Below are positions 27,132-36,199 of a DNA stretch of 64,000 bases, one piece after another. The DNA comes from Actinomycetes bacterium (lineage in GTDB: Bacteria; Actinomycetota; Acidimicrobiia; Acidimicrobiales; Ilumatobacteraceae): positions 18,901-82,900 of the forward strand of contig JANXUF010000022.1 of assembly GCA_025356335.1 (NCBI GenBank), written 5' to 3'. The notes under the pieces were generated by a model, which was not told where the DNA came from, searched no databases, and worked only from the letters and a program-made list of their open reading frames with translations. Made by a program: the position numbers and the translations under genes. How positions within the stretch are numbered: the stretch's first letter is position 1; every line of letters begins with the position of its first letter.

Positions 27132-27169
27132 ACTGAAGTGATCCTGAAGATTACCCCATTTTCCTGAAG
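27132..27169. promoter_or_regulatory. CTGAAG direct repeats upstream of the response regulator
   Basis: CTGAAG occurs at 27133, 27144 and 27164, two of them as TCCTGAAG. The spacings of 11 and 20 bases are close to one and two helical turns, as in OmpR/PhoB-family binding sites. They lie 25-60 bases upstream of the regulator start. Binding by that regulator is inferred. Confidence 0.45.
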
Positions 27170-27275
27170 GGATGCTGAGCTGAGCAGATCGTCAGCCCGG
27201 CGACGGTCGGTGCCAGGGCTCCACCGCGGAGTCCTGCGGATGGTCACAGGGTCGTTGACGTGCCATGCTCCATCG

Positions 27276-28106
27276 GTGAGCAATGACACAGAGCCCCCGA
27301 TCAGCGACGATCAAACCGGCGCCCGTCTGACCGCATCGTCGCCCCGCAGCATCGTCGAACGCATCAAAATCGACATCCTCTCCGTGTGGGCATGGTTCAT
27401 CCTCGGGCTCGTCGTGGCGCTCTGGCTCCCGATGGTGGCCGTGATCCGCCTGGTTACTGCACCGTTCGACAAGGGCAGGTACTACGCAGGTTTCATGTTC
27501 CGCAAGCTCGCGGTCGCCCACCAGATGTTGAATCCGCTGTGGAAGTTCGAGGTCACCGGCACGCCGCCGAAGGATCCCCGGCATCCCTATGTCGTCTGCT
27601 CGAACCATGAATCGTTCGTCGACATCCTGCTACTGAGCCATCTTCCATTCGAGATGAAGTGGCTCTCGAAGGTCGAGATCACCCGTATCCCGGTGCTTGG
27701 CTGGATGATGAAGATGGCCGGCGATATCCCGTTGACCCGCGGGGTCGGGTCCAGCGCGATGGACGCCATGGCACAATGCGCAGATCGCCTGGACAAGCAT
27801 GTGTCGGTGATGATCTTCCCGGAAGGGACGAGGTCGTTCACCGGCGAACTCGGCAAATTCAAGAACGGTGCCTTTCGTCTGGCGATCGAGAAGCAGGTGC
27901 CGATCCTTCCTGTCGCCGTATGCGGCACGCACACAGCGTTGCGCAAACACAACTGGCGTTTCGGAGAATGCCATGCAGAAGCACGGATGCTTGCCCCGAT
28001 CTCGACCGTCGGGATGACCCAGAAGGACTATCCACAGCTGCGTGATCAGGTCCGATCGATCATCGCAGCCGAACTGGAGACGATGAAATCGTCCCGATGC
28101 CGATGA
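27276..28106 (+). CDS. 1-acyl-sn-glycerol-3-phosphate acyltransferase (PlsC)
   Basis: 276 residues from the GTG at 27276 (MSNDTEPPISDD); in-frame starts further upstream are less likely. A membrane helix lies near 35-58. The acyltransferase motifs are SNHESFVD (motif I, NHx4D type; here SNHESFVD), FPEGTRSFTGELGKFKNGAF (motif III) and VPILPVAV (motif IV). It should acylate lysophosphatidic acid to phosphatidic acid in phospholipid synthesis. It is divergent from the two-component operon and followed by the respiratory block. Confidence 0.87.
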   Translation: MSNDTEPPISDDQTGARLTASSPRSIVERIKIDILSVWAWFILGLVVALWLPMVAVIRLVTAPFDKGRYYAGFMFRKLAVAHQMLNPLWKFEVTGTPPKDPRHPYVVCSNHESFVDILLLSHLPFEMKWLSKVEITRIPVLGWMMKMAGDIPLTRGVGSSAMDAMAQCADRLDKHVSVMIFPEGTRSFTGELGKFKNGAFRLAIEKQVPILPVAVCGTHTALRKHNWRFGECHAEARMLAPISTVGMTQKDYPQLRDQVRSIIAAELETMKSSRCR

Positions 28107-28277
28107 AAACCATCCGGACCACGACCGAACGATCCGCGTCGCGGCGTCGGGCCCTCGACGAAACCGGGTGACGATTTCGGCGTCAGCCATAGCGAGTGGG
28201 TAGTGTCAAGTGCCGAAACCAGCCCCGATCATTCGCTCGGGCGGCGCGACGCGTCGTCACGGAGCGAGAGGATACGC

Positions 28278-29984
28278 ATGACGACAATCGACACGCGAAC
28301 AGAAGCACTCGCAGCGACAGAACCATCGGCGGCAGCGCGCTCCCTGTCCGACATCGCTGCATGGATCACGACCACCGACCACAAACGAATCGGGCGGATG
28401 TTCGTCGGTGTCTCGCTGTTGCTGATGCTGGGCGTCGGCGTCATCGGCGGGCTGATCGGCCTCGAGCGCATCAACCCGAACGGCTACGTGCTCGACAGCG
28501 GGGCATTCCAACAACTCTTTTCGCTGCTCAGGGTCGGATTGGCATTCTTCGTCGTGCTGCCACTCACCATCGGCCTGGCAATGGCGATCGTCCCGCTGCA
28601 GGTCGGCGCCCGTTCGATCGCCTTTCCGCGGGCGGCCCTCCTCGGTTTCTGGAGCTGGCTGTTCGGGAGTGGCCTGATCATTTTCTCGCTCGCCGGCAAC
28701 GGTGGACCTGGCGGTGGCAAGCCGCACCTCGTCGACCTCTACCTCGGCGGGGTCGTGCTGGCGATTGCCGGGCTCGTCATCGCCGCCTCGACGATCGCTG
28801 CGACCGTGCTCACCACGAGGGCACCAGGTCTGACGCTCAAACGGGTGCCACTGTTTTCCTACTCGGCGCTCGTCGGCTGCGTCGCCATCGCGCTGACGCT
28901 TCCAGTGCTGGCGGCAGCGACCGTGCTCGTCCTCGTGGACCATCTCTACGCACGATCGACCTTCGGTGGCAACGCCGGCGTGCTGCAGTGGACCGGATGG
29001 GGACTCAGCGCACCGGCGATGCTCGTCTATTCGCTGCCGCTCCTCGGGGCGATCCCCGACTCCATCTCCACGCTCGCCCGCCGCCATCTGTTGCAGCGGC
29101 CGATCCTGCGGATCGGCGTCGGCCTTGCTGCCGTTTCGGCTGCCGCTGCGGTGACGCAGACGGCACTGACCCTGCCCGCCAGACGACACTCGTTCAAGAC
29201 CTGGGAGAACTTCCTCGGGGCGATGGTCCGCTATATCAAGGACACGACCCCGTGGTTGCTGTTCGGGGCACTTCCGATCCTCGGGGTATTGATCGTCGTC
29301 GGCCTGACTGGCAAGACGATGGCCACGCCGAAGCTCAGCGTCAAGGTACTGCTCAGCGCAGCAACCCAGTTCAACCTCATCGGCGGCGCGCTGCTGATGG
29401 CCGGATTCGCCTTGCACGCTGTCGGTGACATCGCTCCGATCAAGCTCGCCGGCACCGTCTACGAGGAGGGCGTCAGCATTCTCGTCGGCTACTCCGTCGT
29501 CCTGCTGGCGCTCGGCGCACTGACGTTCTGGGGACCGAAGCTCTGGGGTCGCAGGATCGACGACAAGAAAGCGTTGCCATTGGTGCTGCTCGGTGCCGGC
29601 GGTACCGTCCTGGCCTCGGTCCCGATGATCATCCTCGGGTTCATGAAGCAGCCCGGCTACTCCGCAGGCGGCTTCGACAAGCAATCCGCAACAGGCGTGC
29701 TCAACGCCCTGAGCATGGCCGGCCACGCGCTGATGCTGGCGACGGTGGGGTTGTTCGTGCTCGTGGCGCTGATGTCGTTCACCAAGGGTGAGCTCGCCGG
29801 TGACGATCCCTACGACGGCCAGACGTTCGAGTGGATGACATCCTCGCCGCCGCCGGTCGAGAACTTCGCCGTGGCCCCGACCGCTTCGTCCTCGCACCCG
29901 CTGACGGATTTGAAGCCTGACGGATTGAACGCACCGGCCAGGACACAGACTGCCAAGCCCGCACAGACAGGGGCGCTCAGATGA
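28278..29984 (+). CDS. heme-copper oxidase subunit I paralogue lacking metal ligands
   Basis: 568 residues with about 12 membrane helices. Alignment by eye to the canonical ctaD at 33156 is clear: TTTDHKRIG near the start, IVPLQVGARSIAFPR (105-118), FWGPKLWG, and a C-terminal DDPYDGQTFEWMTSSPPP that mirrors the ctaD tail. The low-spin heme His of helix II is Leu84. The CuB His and cross-linked Tyr of GHPEVY are Ala245 and Leu249. The HH pair is absent, and both His of HFHY are Gly398 and Ser400. It therefore cannot bind heme a or CuB in the usual way. The ATG at 28278 follows a GAGAGG site. It overlaps the next gene (ATGA). Confidence 0.85.
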   Translation: MTTIDTRTEALAATEPSAAARSLSDIAAWITTTDHKRIGRMFVGVSLLLMLGVGVIGGLIGLERINPNGYVLDSGAFQQLFSLLRVGLAFFVVLPLTIGLAMAIVPLQVGARSIAFPRAALLGFWSWLFGSGLIIFSLAGNGGPGGGKPHLVDLYLGGVVLAIAGLVIAASTIAATVLTTRAPGLTLKRVPLFSYSALVGCVAIALTLPVLAAATVLVLVDHLYARSTFGGNAGVLQWTGWGLSAPAMLVYSLPLLGAIPDSISTLARRHLLQRPILRIGVGLAAVSAAAAVTQTALTLPARRHSFKTWENFLGAMVRYIKDTTPWLLFGALPILGVLIVVGLTGKTMATPKLSVKVLLSAATQFNLIGGALLMAGFALHAVGDIAPIKLAGTVYEEGVSILVGYSVVLLALGALTFWGPKLWGRRIDDKKALPLVLLGAGGTVLASVPMIILGFMKQPGYSAGGFDKQSATGVLNALSMAGHALMLATVGLFVLVALMSFTKGELAGDDPYDGQTFEWMTSSPPPVENFAVAPTASSSHPLTDLKPDGLNAPARTQTAKPAQTGALR

Positions 29985-30580
29985 TCGCACTCCCCGCCGC
30001 TCCGGCGCCGGCCCCCAAGCGCCAACTCTTCGTCGGCACTGCGCTGATCAGCGCGGCGATCGCCATGTTCTTCGGCGGCATGCTGGCGATCTTCCTGAAG
30101 TTGCGCGACGCCTCCCCGCTCGCGCCGAACGTCACCAAGCGTCCGAGCCACGTCTGGCTGCCGAAGGGCGTCGAGATCCCACAGGTGCCGTCCAACATCA
30201 TGCTGATCACGCTGGCCTTTGCCTGTGTGCTCATCACGGGGGCGATCGTCTCCGCAAAGCAGGACAACCACACGAGTACGGCGCTGATGCTGTTCCTCTG
30301 CGCGATCATGGCGATTGCCACCATCAATGCCCAGGCGCTGGTCTACAAACGGATGGCGATGTCGCTGCGCGGCGGTACCTACGAGGTGCTCTTCTACACG
30401 ATCACCGGCGCGTTCCTCGTTTGTCTCATCGGTGCACTCGCATACAGCCTGACGACGGCCTTTCGATATCTCGGGGGCAGAACCAAGGACCATGATGTCC
30501 TGATTTCACTGGCAACATACTGGTACGTGATCACCGCCGTGTTCACGGTGATCTGGTTCGTGATCTACGTGACGAAGTAG
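29981..30580 (+). CDS. oxidase subunit III-like membrane protein
   Basis: 199 residues with about five membrane helices. The C-terminal half lines up with the canonical ctaE at 35167: FYTITGAFLVCLIGA against FYTLTGFHGVHVTVG, and ATYWYVITAVFTVIWFVIYV against GLYWHFVDIIWIVIFTLVYL. The conserved polar residues of subunit III (His of FHGVH, His and Asp of YWHFVD) are replaced by hydrophobic or neutral ones, in parallel with the loss in the preceding gene. It starts inside the previous stop (ATGA) and is 6 bases before the next gene. This is a paralogue, not a working canonical subunit III. Confidence 0.7.
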   Translation: MIALPAAPAPAPKRQLFVGTALISAAIAMFFGGMLAIFLKLRDASPLAPNVTKRPSHVWLPKGVEIPQVPSNIMLITLAFACVLITGAIVSAKQDNHTSTALMLFLCAIMAIATINAQALVYKRMAMSLRGGTYEVLFYTITGAFLVCLIGALAYSLTTAFRYLGGRTKDHDVLISLATYWYVITAVFTVIWFVIYVTK

Positions 30581-30586
30581 GGACAG

Positions 30587-31759
30587 ATGCTGACGCAAGG
30601 AACGAAACTCTTCGGCGGACTCTCCGCCGCCGCCCTCATCGGACTGCTCGTCTACGGGTTCACGCGCAACTTCACGGACATCGGCGGCATCAGCCTGTGG
30701 TTCCTGCTTGGCGTGCTCGTGTTGTTCACCGCTGTCTCAGCGCTGACCCATGACGCCAACATCTCGGCAATGGACGACGCCGCGGTTCGTACGGCCCCGA
30801 ACACACTCGCGCCGGCCTCGCCGAGCATGTGGCCGGTCGTTGCTGCGGCCGGTGGCGCACTGGTTACCGTCGGCGTCGTGACCGACAAGCGATACTTCAT
30901 CGCCGGGATCATCGTTGTCGCCGTCGCCCTGTTCGAATGGACCGTCGCAGCGTGGGCCGACAGGGCATCAGCCGACACAGCGTTCAACGGCGCCGTGCGT
31001 GCCGAGCTCCTCAACCCGCTCGAGTTCCCGTTCGGCGCCGCGCTCGGCCTCGGCGTGCTGGTGTTCAGCTTCAGTCGCTTGATGCTGACGTCCAACAGCA
31101 ATGTGGCGCCGGTCTTCTTCGGCCTCTTCGGAGCAGTGATCCTCTTCGGTGGCCTGGTGATCGCACTCATGCCGAATCTGCGCAAGGGCGCAGTCGTCGG
31201 GGTGCTCAGCGTTGCCTCGCTCGGCGTTGCCGGCGTTGGCGTGTGGGCTGCCGGCAACGGGCAGAACGCAAAATTAACCGCCGATCACACCGAGGCGCTT
31301 GCCTACAAGAAGGACGGCCCGAGCTGCGGACCGACCGAGGACAAGGCCAAGGACGAGAAGCCGGACGGCGCTGTCGCTGCCAAGTCGAGCACGACCGGAA
31401 CGTTCACCTACAACGCCGACGGCACGCTGACGCTCCATCAGTTCAGCGGGACTCTGCCGGACTCCGCATTGACCGTCGATCGCGGTAACACGACGAACGT
31501 CCTGTTCAAGAATGATCATCCTGGTGCGTACAGGCTGCGGATCTACGGCGGTCTCGAACCGGTCGCCCCGGAGCAGAAGGATGCCGCCGGCAACGTGCTC
31601 AAGAAAGCGGTGCAGTTCTGCACGTCGCTGATCCCCGCCGGCAAGACGCAGTTGCTGACATTCAAGCTGAACCACCTGCCGCTGTACGCCAACGACAACT
31701 TCTACGCCGAGGTCCCCGGAGCATCACCGGCCGCCAAGGTCGAAGTCGTGGTCCCGTGA
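30587..31759 (+). CDS. multi-helix membrane protein with C-terminal cupredoxin-like domain
   Basis: 390 residues. About six membrane helices (12-45, 78-100, 105-125, 150-225) precede an exported domain (about 262-390) that reads like a cupredoxin: TFTYNADGTLTLHQFSG, NTTNVLFKNDHPGAYRLRIY, SLIPAGKTQLLTFKLN and a final YANDNFYAEV…KVEVVVP. In copper-binding members the last stretch carries Cys, His and Met ligands; here that stretch has none. It ends the three-gene set that begins with the ligand-less subunit I paralogue and lies 116 bases before ctaC. I do not recognise a named family for the whole protein. Confidence 0.65.
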   Translation: MLTQGTKLFGGLSAAALIGLLVYGFTRNFTDIGGISLWFLLGVLVLFTAVSALTHDANISAMDDAAVRTAPNTLAPASPSMWPVVAAAGGALVTVGVVTDKRYFIAGIIVVAVALFEWTVAAWADRASADTAFNGAVRAELLNPLEFPFGAALGLGVLVFSFSRLMLTSNSNVAPVFFGLFGAVILFGGLVIALMPNLRKGAVVGVLSVASLGVAGVGVWAAGNGQNAKLTADHTEALAYKKDGPSCGPTEDKAKDEKPDGAVAAKSSTTGTFTYNADGTLTLHQFSGTLPDSALTVDRGNTTNVLFKNDHPGAYRLRIYGGLEPVAPEQKDAAGNVLKKAVQFCTSLIPAGKTQLLTFKLNHLPLYANDNFYAEVPGASPAAKVEVVVP

Positions 31760-31875
31760 CGCGCCAACTTTCCGCAGCTCAGCGCACTGGTGTCCAGCGT
31801 CACCCCGATCGCATTCTGACAAATCGTCAGGAGGGCAGTACCGTTCAGTCCGTGCTCGAAAACTCGGGAGAATCA

Positions 31876-33081
31876 ATGACCCGTCCAGCGTCAGCGCATC
31901 GGCTCCGCCGTCTCGGCACGCCATTGGCGATTGTCGCCGGAACGGTGCTGATGGCTGGATGCGCGAAGAACGAAACGCAGTCGATCTTCACACCGAAGGG
32001 CGACAACGCTCGCAAGATCAACGATCTGCAACGCTTCCCGATGGTCGCTGCGTGCGTCGTCGGAGTCGTCGTTTTCGCCCTCCTCGGGTTTGCGGTGTAC
32101 AAGTTCAAGGATCGTGGCCAGCCGATCCCCGGCCAGGGTCACGGCAACAGCATGATCGAAATCGGCACCGTCGTCGTTTCGGCGGTGCTACTCGGCGTCA
32201 TCGCCGTGCCGACGACACAGACGATCTTCAAGCTTGCCAAGACGAACGACTGCAAGACCGTCGTCAACGTCACCGGCCAGCGGTGGTGGTGGGAGTATTC
32301 CTACCCCGTGCAGGCCGGCATCCCCAAGCCGATCGTCACGTCCGGCGAACTCGTCATACCGACAGGACAGTGCGTGCTGTTGCGGGTCATGAGCCGCGAC
32401 GTCATCCACTCGTACTGGATCCCGGCGCTGAACGGCAAGAAGGACGCAGTCCCAGGCCGAGTCCAGCCGCTACGTCTCGAGGCCGACCATCCCGGCATCT
32501 ACGACGGCCAGTGCACTGAGTTCTGTGGGCTCTCGCACGCCAACATGAAGATGGAAGCCGTCGCCCTCGACGCCGCCGATTTCGCCACGTGGGTCACGAA
32601 GCAGACGACCGACGCAGCACCGACCGCTGCCAAGGTCGACACATCGATGGACAAAGCTGCCGCTGACGGCTTCACCACCTTCTCCCAATGCAGCCGGTGC
32701 CACCAGGTCAGCGGTCGCGTCGATGCGGACGGCAATCCCGTGATCGCCAGAGCCGACCAGAACCTCGTTCCAGGCGCAGCACCAAACCTCACGCACCTGA
32801 TGAGCCGCTCGACCTTCGCCGGCGCAACCTTCGATCTGCTGACACCGGACTGCCGGGCAAATCTGCGCACTGCTTCGCCGGAAGCGTTCGGTGCGCTCTA
32901 CCTGAAGGGCGTGACGCCGGAATGCCTGAATCGCGACACGCTCGAGGCGTGGCTCAGGGACCCGGTTGCATTGAAGCCGATGATGCCGGCGGCAACGGGC
33001 CTCGGCCAGGGAATGCCGAACCTCAAGCTGTCCGAGAATGCGATCGATCAGTTGATCGCCTATCTCGAGACGTTGAAGTGA
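31876..33081 (+). CDS. ctaC: cytochrome c oxidase subunit II with fused cytochrome c domain (caa3 type)
   Basis: 401 residues. It has a lipoprotein signal with Cys29 (VLMAGCAKN) and two membrane helices (about 55-75 and 95-115). The CuA domain has QRWWWEYSYP, DVIHSYWIPALNGKKDAVPG and the CuA ligands CTEFCGLSHANMKM. A C-terminal cytochrome c domain carries CSRCH, with a likely Met ligand in the MPAATGLGQGMPNL region. The ATG at 31876 has CGGGAG 6 bases upstream; upstream in-frame ATGs lack this. It accepts electrons from cytochrome c or acts as its own tethered cytochrome, and passes them to subunit I. Confidence 0.93.
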   Translation: MTRPASAHRLRRLGTPLAIVAGTVLMAGCAKNETQSIFTPKGDNARKINDLQRFPMVAACVVGVVVFALLGFAVYKFKDRGQPIPGQGHGNSMIEIGTVVVSAVLLGVIAVPTTQTIFKLAKTNDCKTVVNVTGQRWWWEYSYPVQAGIPKPIVTSGELVIPTGQCVLLRVMSRDVIHSYWIPALNGKKDAVPGRVQPLRLEADHPGIYDGQCTEFCGLSHANMKMEAVALDAADFATWVTKQTTDAAPTAAKVDTSMDKAAADGFTTFSQCSRCHQVSGRVDADGNPVIARADQNLVPGAAPNLTHLMSRSTFAGATFDLLTPDCRANLRTASPEAFGALYLKGVTPECLNRDTLEAWLRDPVALKPMMPAATGLGQGMPNLKLSENAIDQLIAYLETLK

Positions 33082-33155
33082 CCGGGTGCTGCGGCGCATG
33101 GGGCTCTTTGTGACGGCGACGAGATTGCAGGCGGAAGCCATGAGAAAGGACTGAG

Positions 33156-35174
33156 ATGGCAATCATCGAACGACCAATTGCCACGCCCGCCCTGGCGCGC
33201 GCTGGTGGAATTACCACCCCTGTTGGTCCGAAGCAGGCACTCGGCGTCTTCAGGCGCCCGGTTTCCAGCAACGGATGGCGGTCATGGTTCTTCACCGTCG
33301 ACCACAAGCAACTCGGCATCATGTATGGCGTCGTCTCCTTGACGTTTTTCGTGGTCGGCGGTCTCGAAGCGCTGCTGATCCGCCTGCAGTTGGCGCAACC
33401 GAATGGCAAGATCCTCAGCGCGGACCTCTACAACCAGATGTTCACGATGCACGCCACGACGATGATCTTCCTCTTCGTGATGCCAATGGCGGCAGCGTTC
33501 GCCAACTATCTCGTGCCGTTGCAGATCGGTGCCCGCGACGTTGCCTTCCCCCGGCTGAATGCCTTCGGTTTCTGGTGTTTCCTCGCCGGTGGCGTCTTCC
33601 TCAACACCTCATGGGTGTTCGGCGGCGCGGCGCAGGGGGGCTGGTTCATGTATGCACCGAACTCCAGCCGGCTCTTCTCGCCAGGCCACGGAGTCGATTT
33701 CTGGGCCTTCGGCCTCCAGGTCACCGGTATCGCCTCGTTGACCGGGGCGATCAACCTGATTGTGACGATCCTCAACATGCGAGCCCCCGGCATGAAAATG
33801 ATGAAGATGCCGATCTTCACGTGGATGGTACTGATCACGCAGTTCCTGCTGTTGTTCGCCATCCCGGTCATCACCGTTGCGCTGTTCCTGCTGTCGTTCC
33901 AGCGCACCTTCGGTGCCACCTTCTTCGACGTCAGAGCAGGCGCTGACCCGCTGCTGTGGCAACACCTGTTCTGGATCTTCGGGCATCCGGAGGTGTACAT
34001 CCTCGTCTTACCCAGTTTCGGCATCGTCTCCGAAGTCCTCCCGGTCTTCGCTCGCAAGCCGCTGTTCGGATATCCACTCGTCGTCTTCTCCGGTGCTGCC
34101 ATCGGTTTCGTCGGATGGGGTGTGTGGGCTCACCACATGTTTGCGTCCGGACTCGGCCCGGTGTCGGTTGCCGTCTTCTCGTTCTCGACGATGGCCATCG
34201 CCATCCCGACCGGCGTCAAGATCATCAACTGGCTGATGACCCTGTGGGGCGGCAAGTTGCGCTTCACCACGGCAATGCTGTTCGCCACGGGTCTCATCTT
34301 CGAGTTCACGATTGGCGGCCTGTCAGGCGTCACCCACGCCGTCGCCCCGTCGGATACGCAGCAGACCGACACGTACTACATCGTCGCTCACTTCCACTAC
34401 GTACTGTTCGGTGGCGCCGTCTTCGGTCTGTTCGCCGGCTTCTACTACTGGTGGCCGAAGGCGTTCGGCACGATGCTCAACGAGACGCTCGGCAAGATCA
34501 ACTTCTGGTTGATGGTCATCGGCATGAACCTGACGTTCGGGCCGATGCACATCCTCGGTCTGCAGGGTCAGCCGCGGCGTATGTACCGGTACGACACCAG
34601 CCGGGTCGGCTCGGGCTTCTTCAACCTGACGTTCTGGAACCTCGTCGCCACCATCGGCTCGTTCATCCTCGCCGTCGGCGTCTTATTCTTCATCATCAAC
34701 ATCTTCTACACCTACAAGCGCCGCCAGTTGGCGAAGGCCCCGCTCGATCCGTGGGATGCCCGCAGTGTCGAATGGATGACCTCCAGCCCGCCGAAGGCCC
34801 ACAACTTCGACGTCATCCCGACGATCACCAACCTGGACGAGTTCTTCCACCGCAAGTATGCGGCAGATGCCGAAACCGGCGAACTCAGGCCGGTGGCGAC
34901 TGCCGAGGAGCTGATGGCCATTCAGGAGGCCAACGCCGACAAGAACATCCACTTGCCAGGACCGTCGTACTGGCCGATCATCCTGGCGATCGGACTGCCG
35001 ATCATCGGCTACGGCATCATCTTCAGTCACATCTTGATCGCCATCGGCGCAACCGTCATCTTCTTCGCCATCTTCGGCTGGTCGATGGAGCCGTCGGTAC
35101 CGGATCCGTCCGACTACGACCCACCGTCTGGCAACGACGGCGGCGGCACGAAGGAGCTGGCCACCGTTGGCTGA
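33156..35174 (+). CDS. ctaD: cytochrome c oxidase subunit I (canonical)
   Basis: 672 residues, longer than the usual ~550 because of a C-terminal extension with two further helices near 600-640. All ligands are present: His99 for the low-spin heme, His277 and Tyr281 (WIFGHPEVYILVLP), His326-His327, His412 and His414 (VAHFHYVLFGG). It is the catalytic subunit that reduces oxygen to water and pumps protons. A GAAAGGA site precedes the ATG. It lies 74 bases after ctaC and overlaps ctaE by 8 bases. Confidence 0.96.
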   Translation: MAIIERPIATPALARAGGITTPVGPKQALGVFRRPVSSNGWRSWFFTVDHKQLGIMYGVVSLTFFVVGGLEALLIRLQLAQPNGKILSADLYNQMFTMHATTMIFLFVMPMAAAFANYLVPLQIGARDVAFPRLNAFGFWCFLAGGVFLNTSWVFGGAAQGGWFMYAPNSSRLFSPGHGVDFWAFGLQVTGIASLTGAINLIVTILNMRAPGMKMMKMPIFTWMVLITQFLLLFAIPVITVALFLLSFQRTFGATFFDVRAGADPLLWQHLFWIFGHPEVYILVLPSFGIVSEVLPVFARKPLFGYPLVVFSGAAIGFVGWGVWAHHMFASGLGPVSVAVFSFSTMAIAIPTGVKIINWLMTLWGGKLRFTTAMLFATGLIFEFTIGGLSGVTHAVAPSDTQQTDTYYIVAHFHYVLFGGAVFGLFAGFYYWWPKAFGTMLNETLGKINFWLMVIGMNLTFGPMHILGLQGQPRRMYRYDTSRVGSGFFNLTFWNLVATIGSFILAVGVLFFIINIFYTYKRRQLAKAPLDPWDARSVEWMTSSPPKAHNFDVIPTITNLDEFFHRKYAADAETGELRPVATAEELMAIQEANADKNIHLPGPSYWPIILAIGLPIIGYGIIFSHILIAIGATVIFFAIFGWSMEPSVPDPSDYDPPSGNDGGGTKELATVG

Positions 35175-35823
35175 CGTGACCCTCCCCCTCGCCGACGTCG
35201 GCCATGACGCCCATGACACTCACGTCGCGGACCACTCCGCTGACCACGGTGGTGCTCATGCGACGTCGCTCGGCCTGTCGAACAACAAGCTCGGCATGTG
35301 GCTGTTCCTCGGCTCGGAGTGCCTGCTCTTCGGTGGTCTGATCTCCGTGTACATGCTGTACCGAGGCCGTCTCGGAAACGGCCCGACACCGGAGCAGGTC
35401 TACAACGTCCCGTTCACGTCGGTCAGCTCGTTCGTGCTGCTGATGAGTTCACTGACGATGGTGCTGGCCGTGACGGCAGCGGCGCGCAAGGACCTCAAGG
35501 CGCTCGACACCTGGCTGGCGGTCACGGCGCTGCTGGGTGCCACGTTCGTCGGCGGTCAGGTCTTCGAATTCACCGAGTTCTACAAGCACGGTCTCGGTTT
35601 CACGACCAGCCTCTTCGGGTCGAGCTTCTACACCCTGACCGGTTTCCACGGCGTCCACGTGACCGTCGGCATCATCATGCTGATGGCCGTGCGCAGGATG
35701 ATCAAGAAGGAACGGGTACCAGGCGACAAGGCGGAGGTCGTCGAAATCGTCGGCCTCTACTGGCACTTCGTCGACATCATCTGGATCGTCATCTTCACCC
35801 TCGTCTACCTGATCCCGGCCTGA
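35167..35823 (+). CDS. ctaE: cytochrome c oxidase subunit III
   Basis: 218 residues. A His-rich N-terminus (HDAHDTHVADHSADHGGAH) is followed by five membrane helices with the conserved LGSECLLFGG, GFHGVHVTVGI and GLYWHFVDIIWIVIFTLVYL. It starts with TTG at 35167, overlapping the ctaD stop by 8 bases. The five-helix form is usual for actinobacterial subunit III. It stabilises subunit I during proton pumping. Confidence 0.93.
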   Translation: MADVTLPLADVGHDAHDTHVADHSADHGGAHATSLGLSNNKLGMWLFLGSECLLFGGLISVYMLYRGRLGNGPTPEQVYNVPFTSVSSFVLLMSSLTMVLAVTAAARKDLKALDTWLAVTALLGATFVGGQVFEFTEFYKHGLGFTTSLFGSSFYTLTGFHGVHVTVGIIMLMAVRRMIKKERVPGDKAEVVEIVGLYWHFVDIIWIVIFTLVYLIPA

Positions 35824-35830
35824 GGCACTC

Positions 35831-36190
35831 ATGAGCATCGCGACAGACGCACACGACACGGCATCCCACGACGACGGCACGGTACAGACCGAGCATGTCG
35901 GCGGCGAGTTCGACCACGCTCACAAGGCGGACATCTACTACGTCAAGATCGCCATCTTCCTGGCGGTGCTGACCGGCATGGAAGTCGGTCTGAAGTACAT
36001 CGACATCGGTGCTCTGTTCCTGCCCGTGCTGTTCATCCTGATGGCAATCAAGTTCGTGACGGTCGTGCTGTTCTTCATGCATCTGCGGTTCGACAGCAAG
36101 TGGTTCAACATGGCCTTCTGGCTCGGCCTCGGCCTCGCCGTGCTGGTCTACAGCGGTGCGTTGGCGACCTTCAAGTTCTGGAGTCGCTGA
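35831..36190 (+). CDS. cytochrome c oxidase subunit IV-like (CyoD/COX4 prokaryotic type)
   Basis: 119 residues with three membrane helices after a polar, His-rich N-terminus. KADIYYVKIAIFLAVLTGME, FILMAIKFVTVVLFFMHLRF and a final helix match prokaryotic cytochrome c oxidase subunit IV. It lies 7 bases after ctaE in the ctaCDE operon. Its role is structural or in assembly. Confidence 0.87.
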   Translation: MSIATDAHDTASHDDGTVQTEHVGGEFDHAHKADIYYVKIAIFLAVLTGMEVGLKYIDIGALFLPVLFILMAIKFVTVVLFFMHLRFDSKWFNMAFWLGLGLAVLVYSGALATFKFWSR

Positions 36191-36199
36191 GGTCCCGCC

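Noticed and set aside
28257..29990. 577-codon open frame on the minus strand
   Set aside because: It is antisense to the subunit I paralogue, is rich in Arg/Gln/His/Asp and has no recognisable motif; the plus-strand frame aligns with ctaD.
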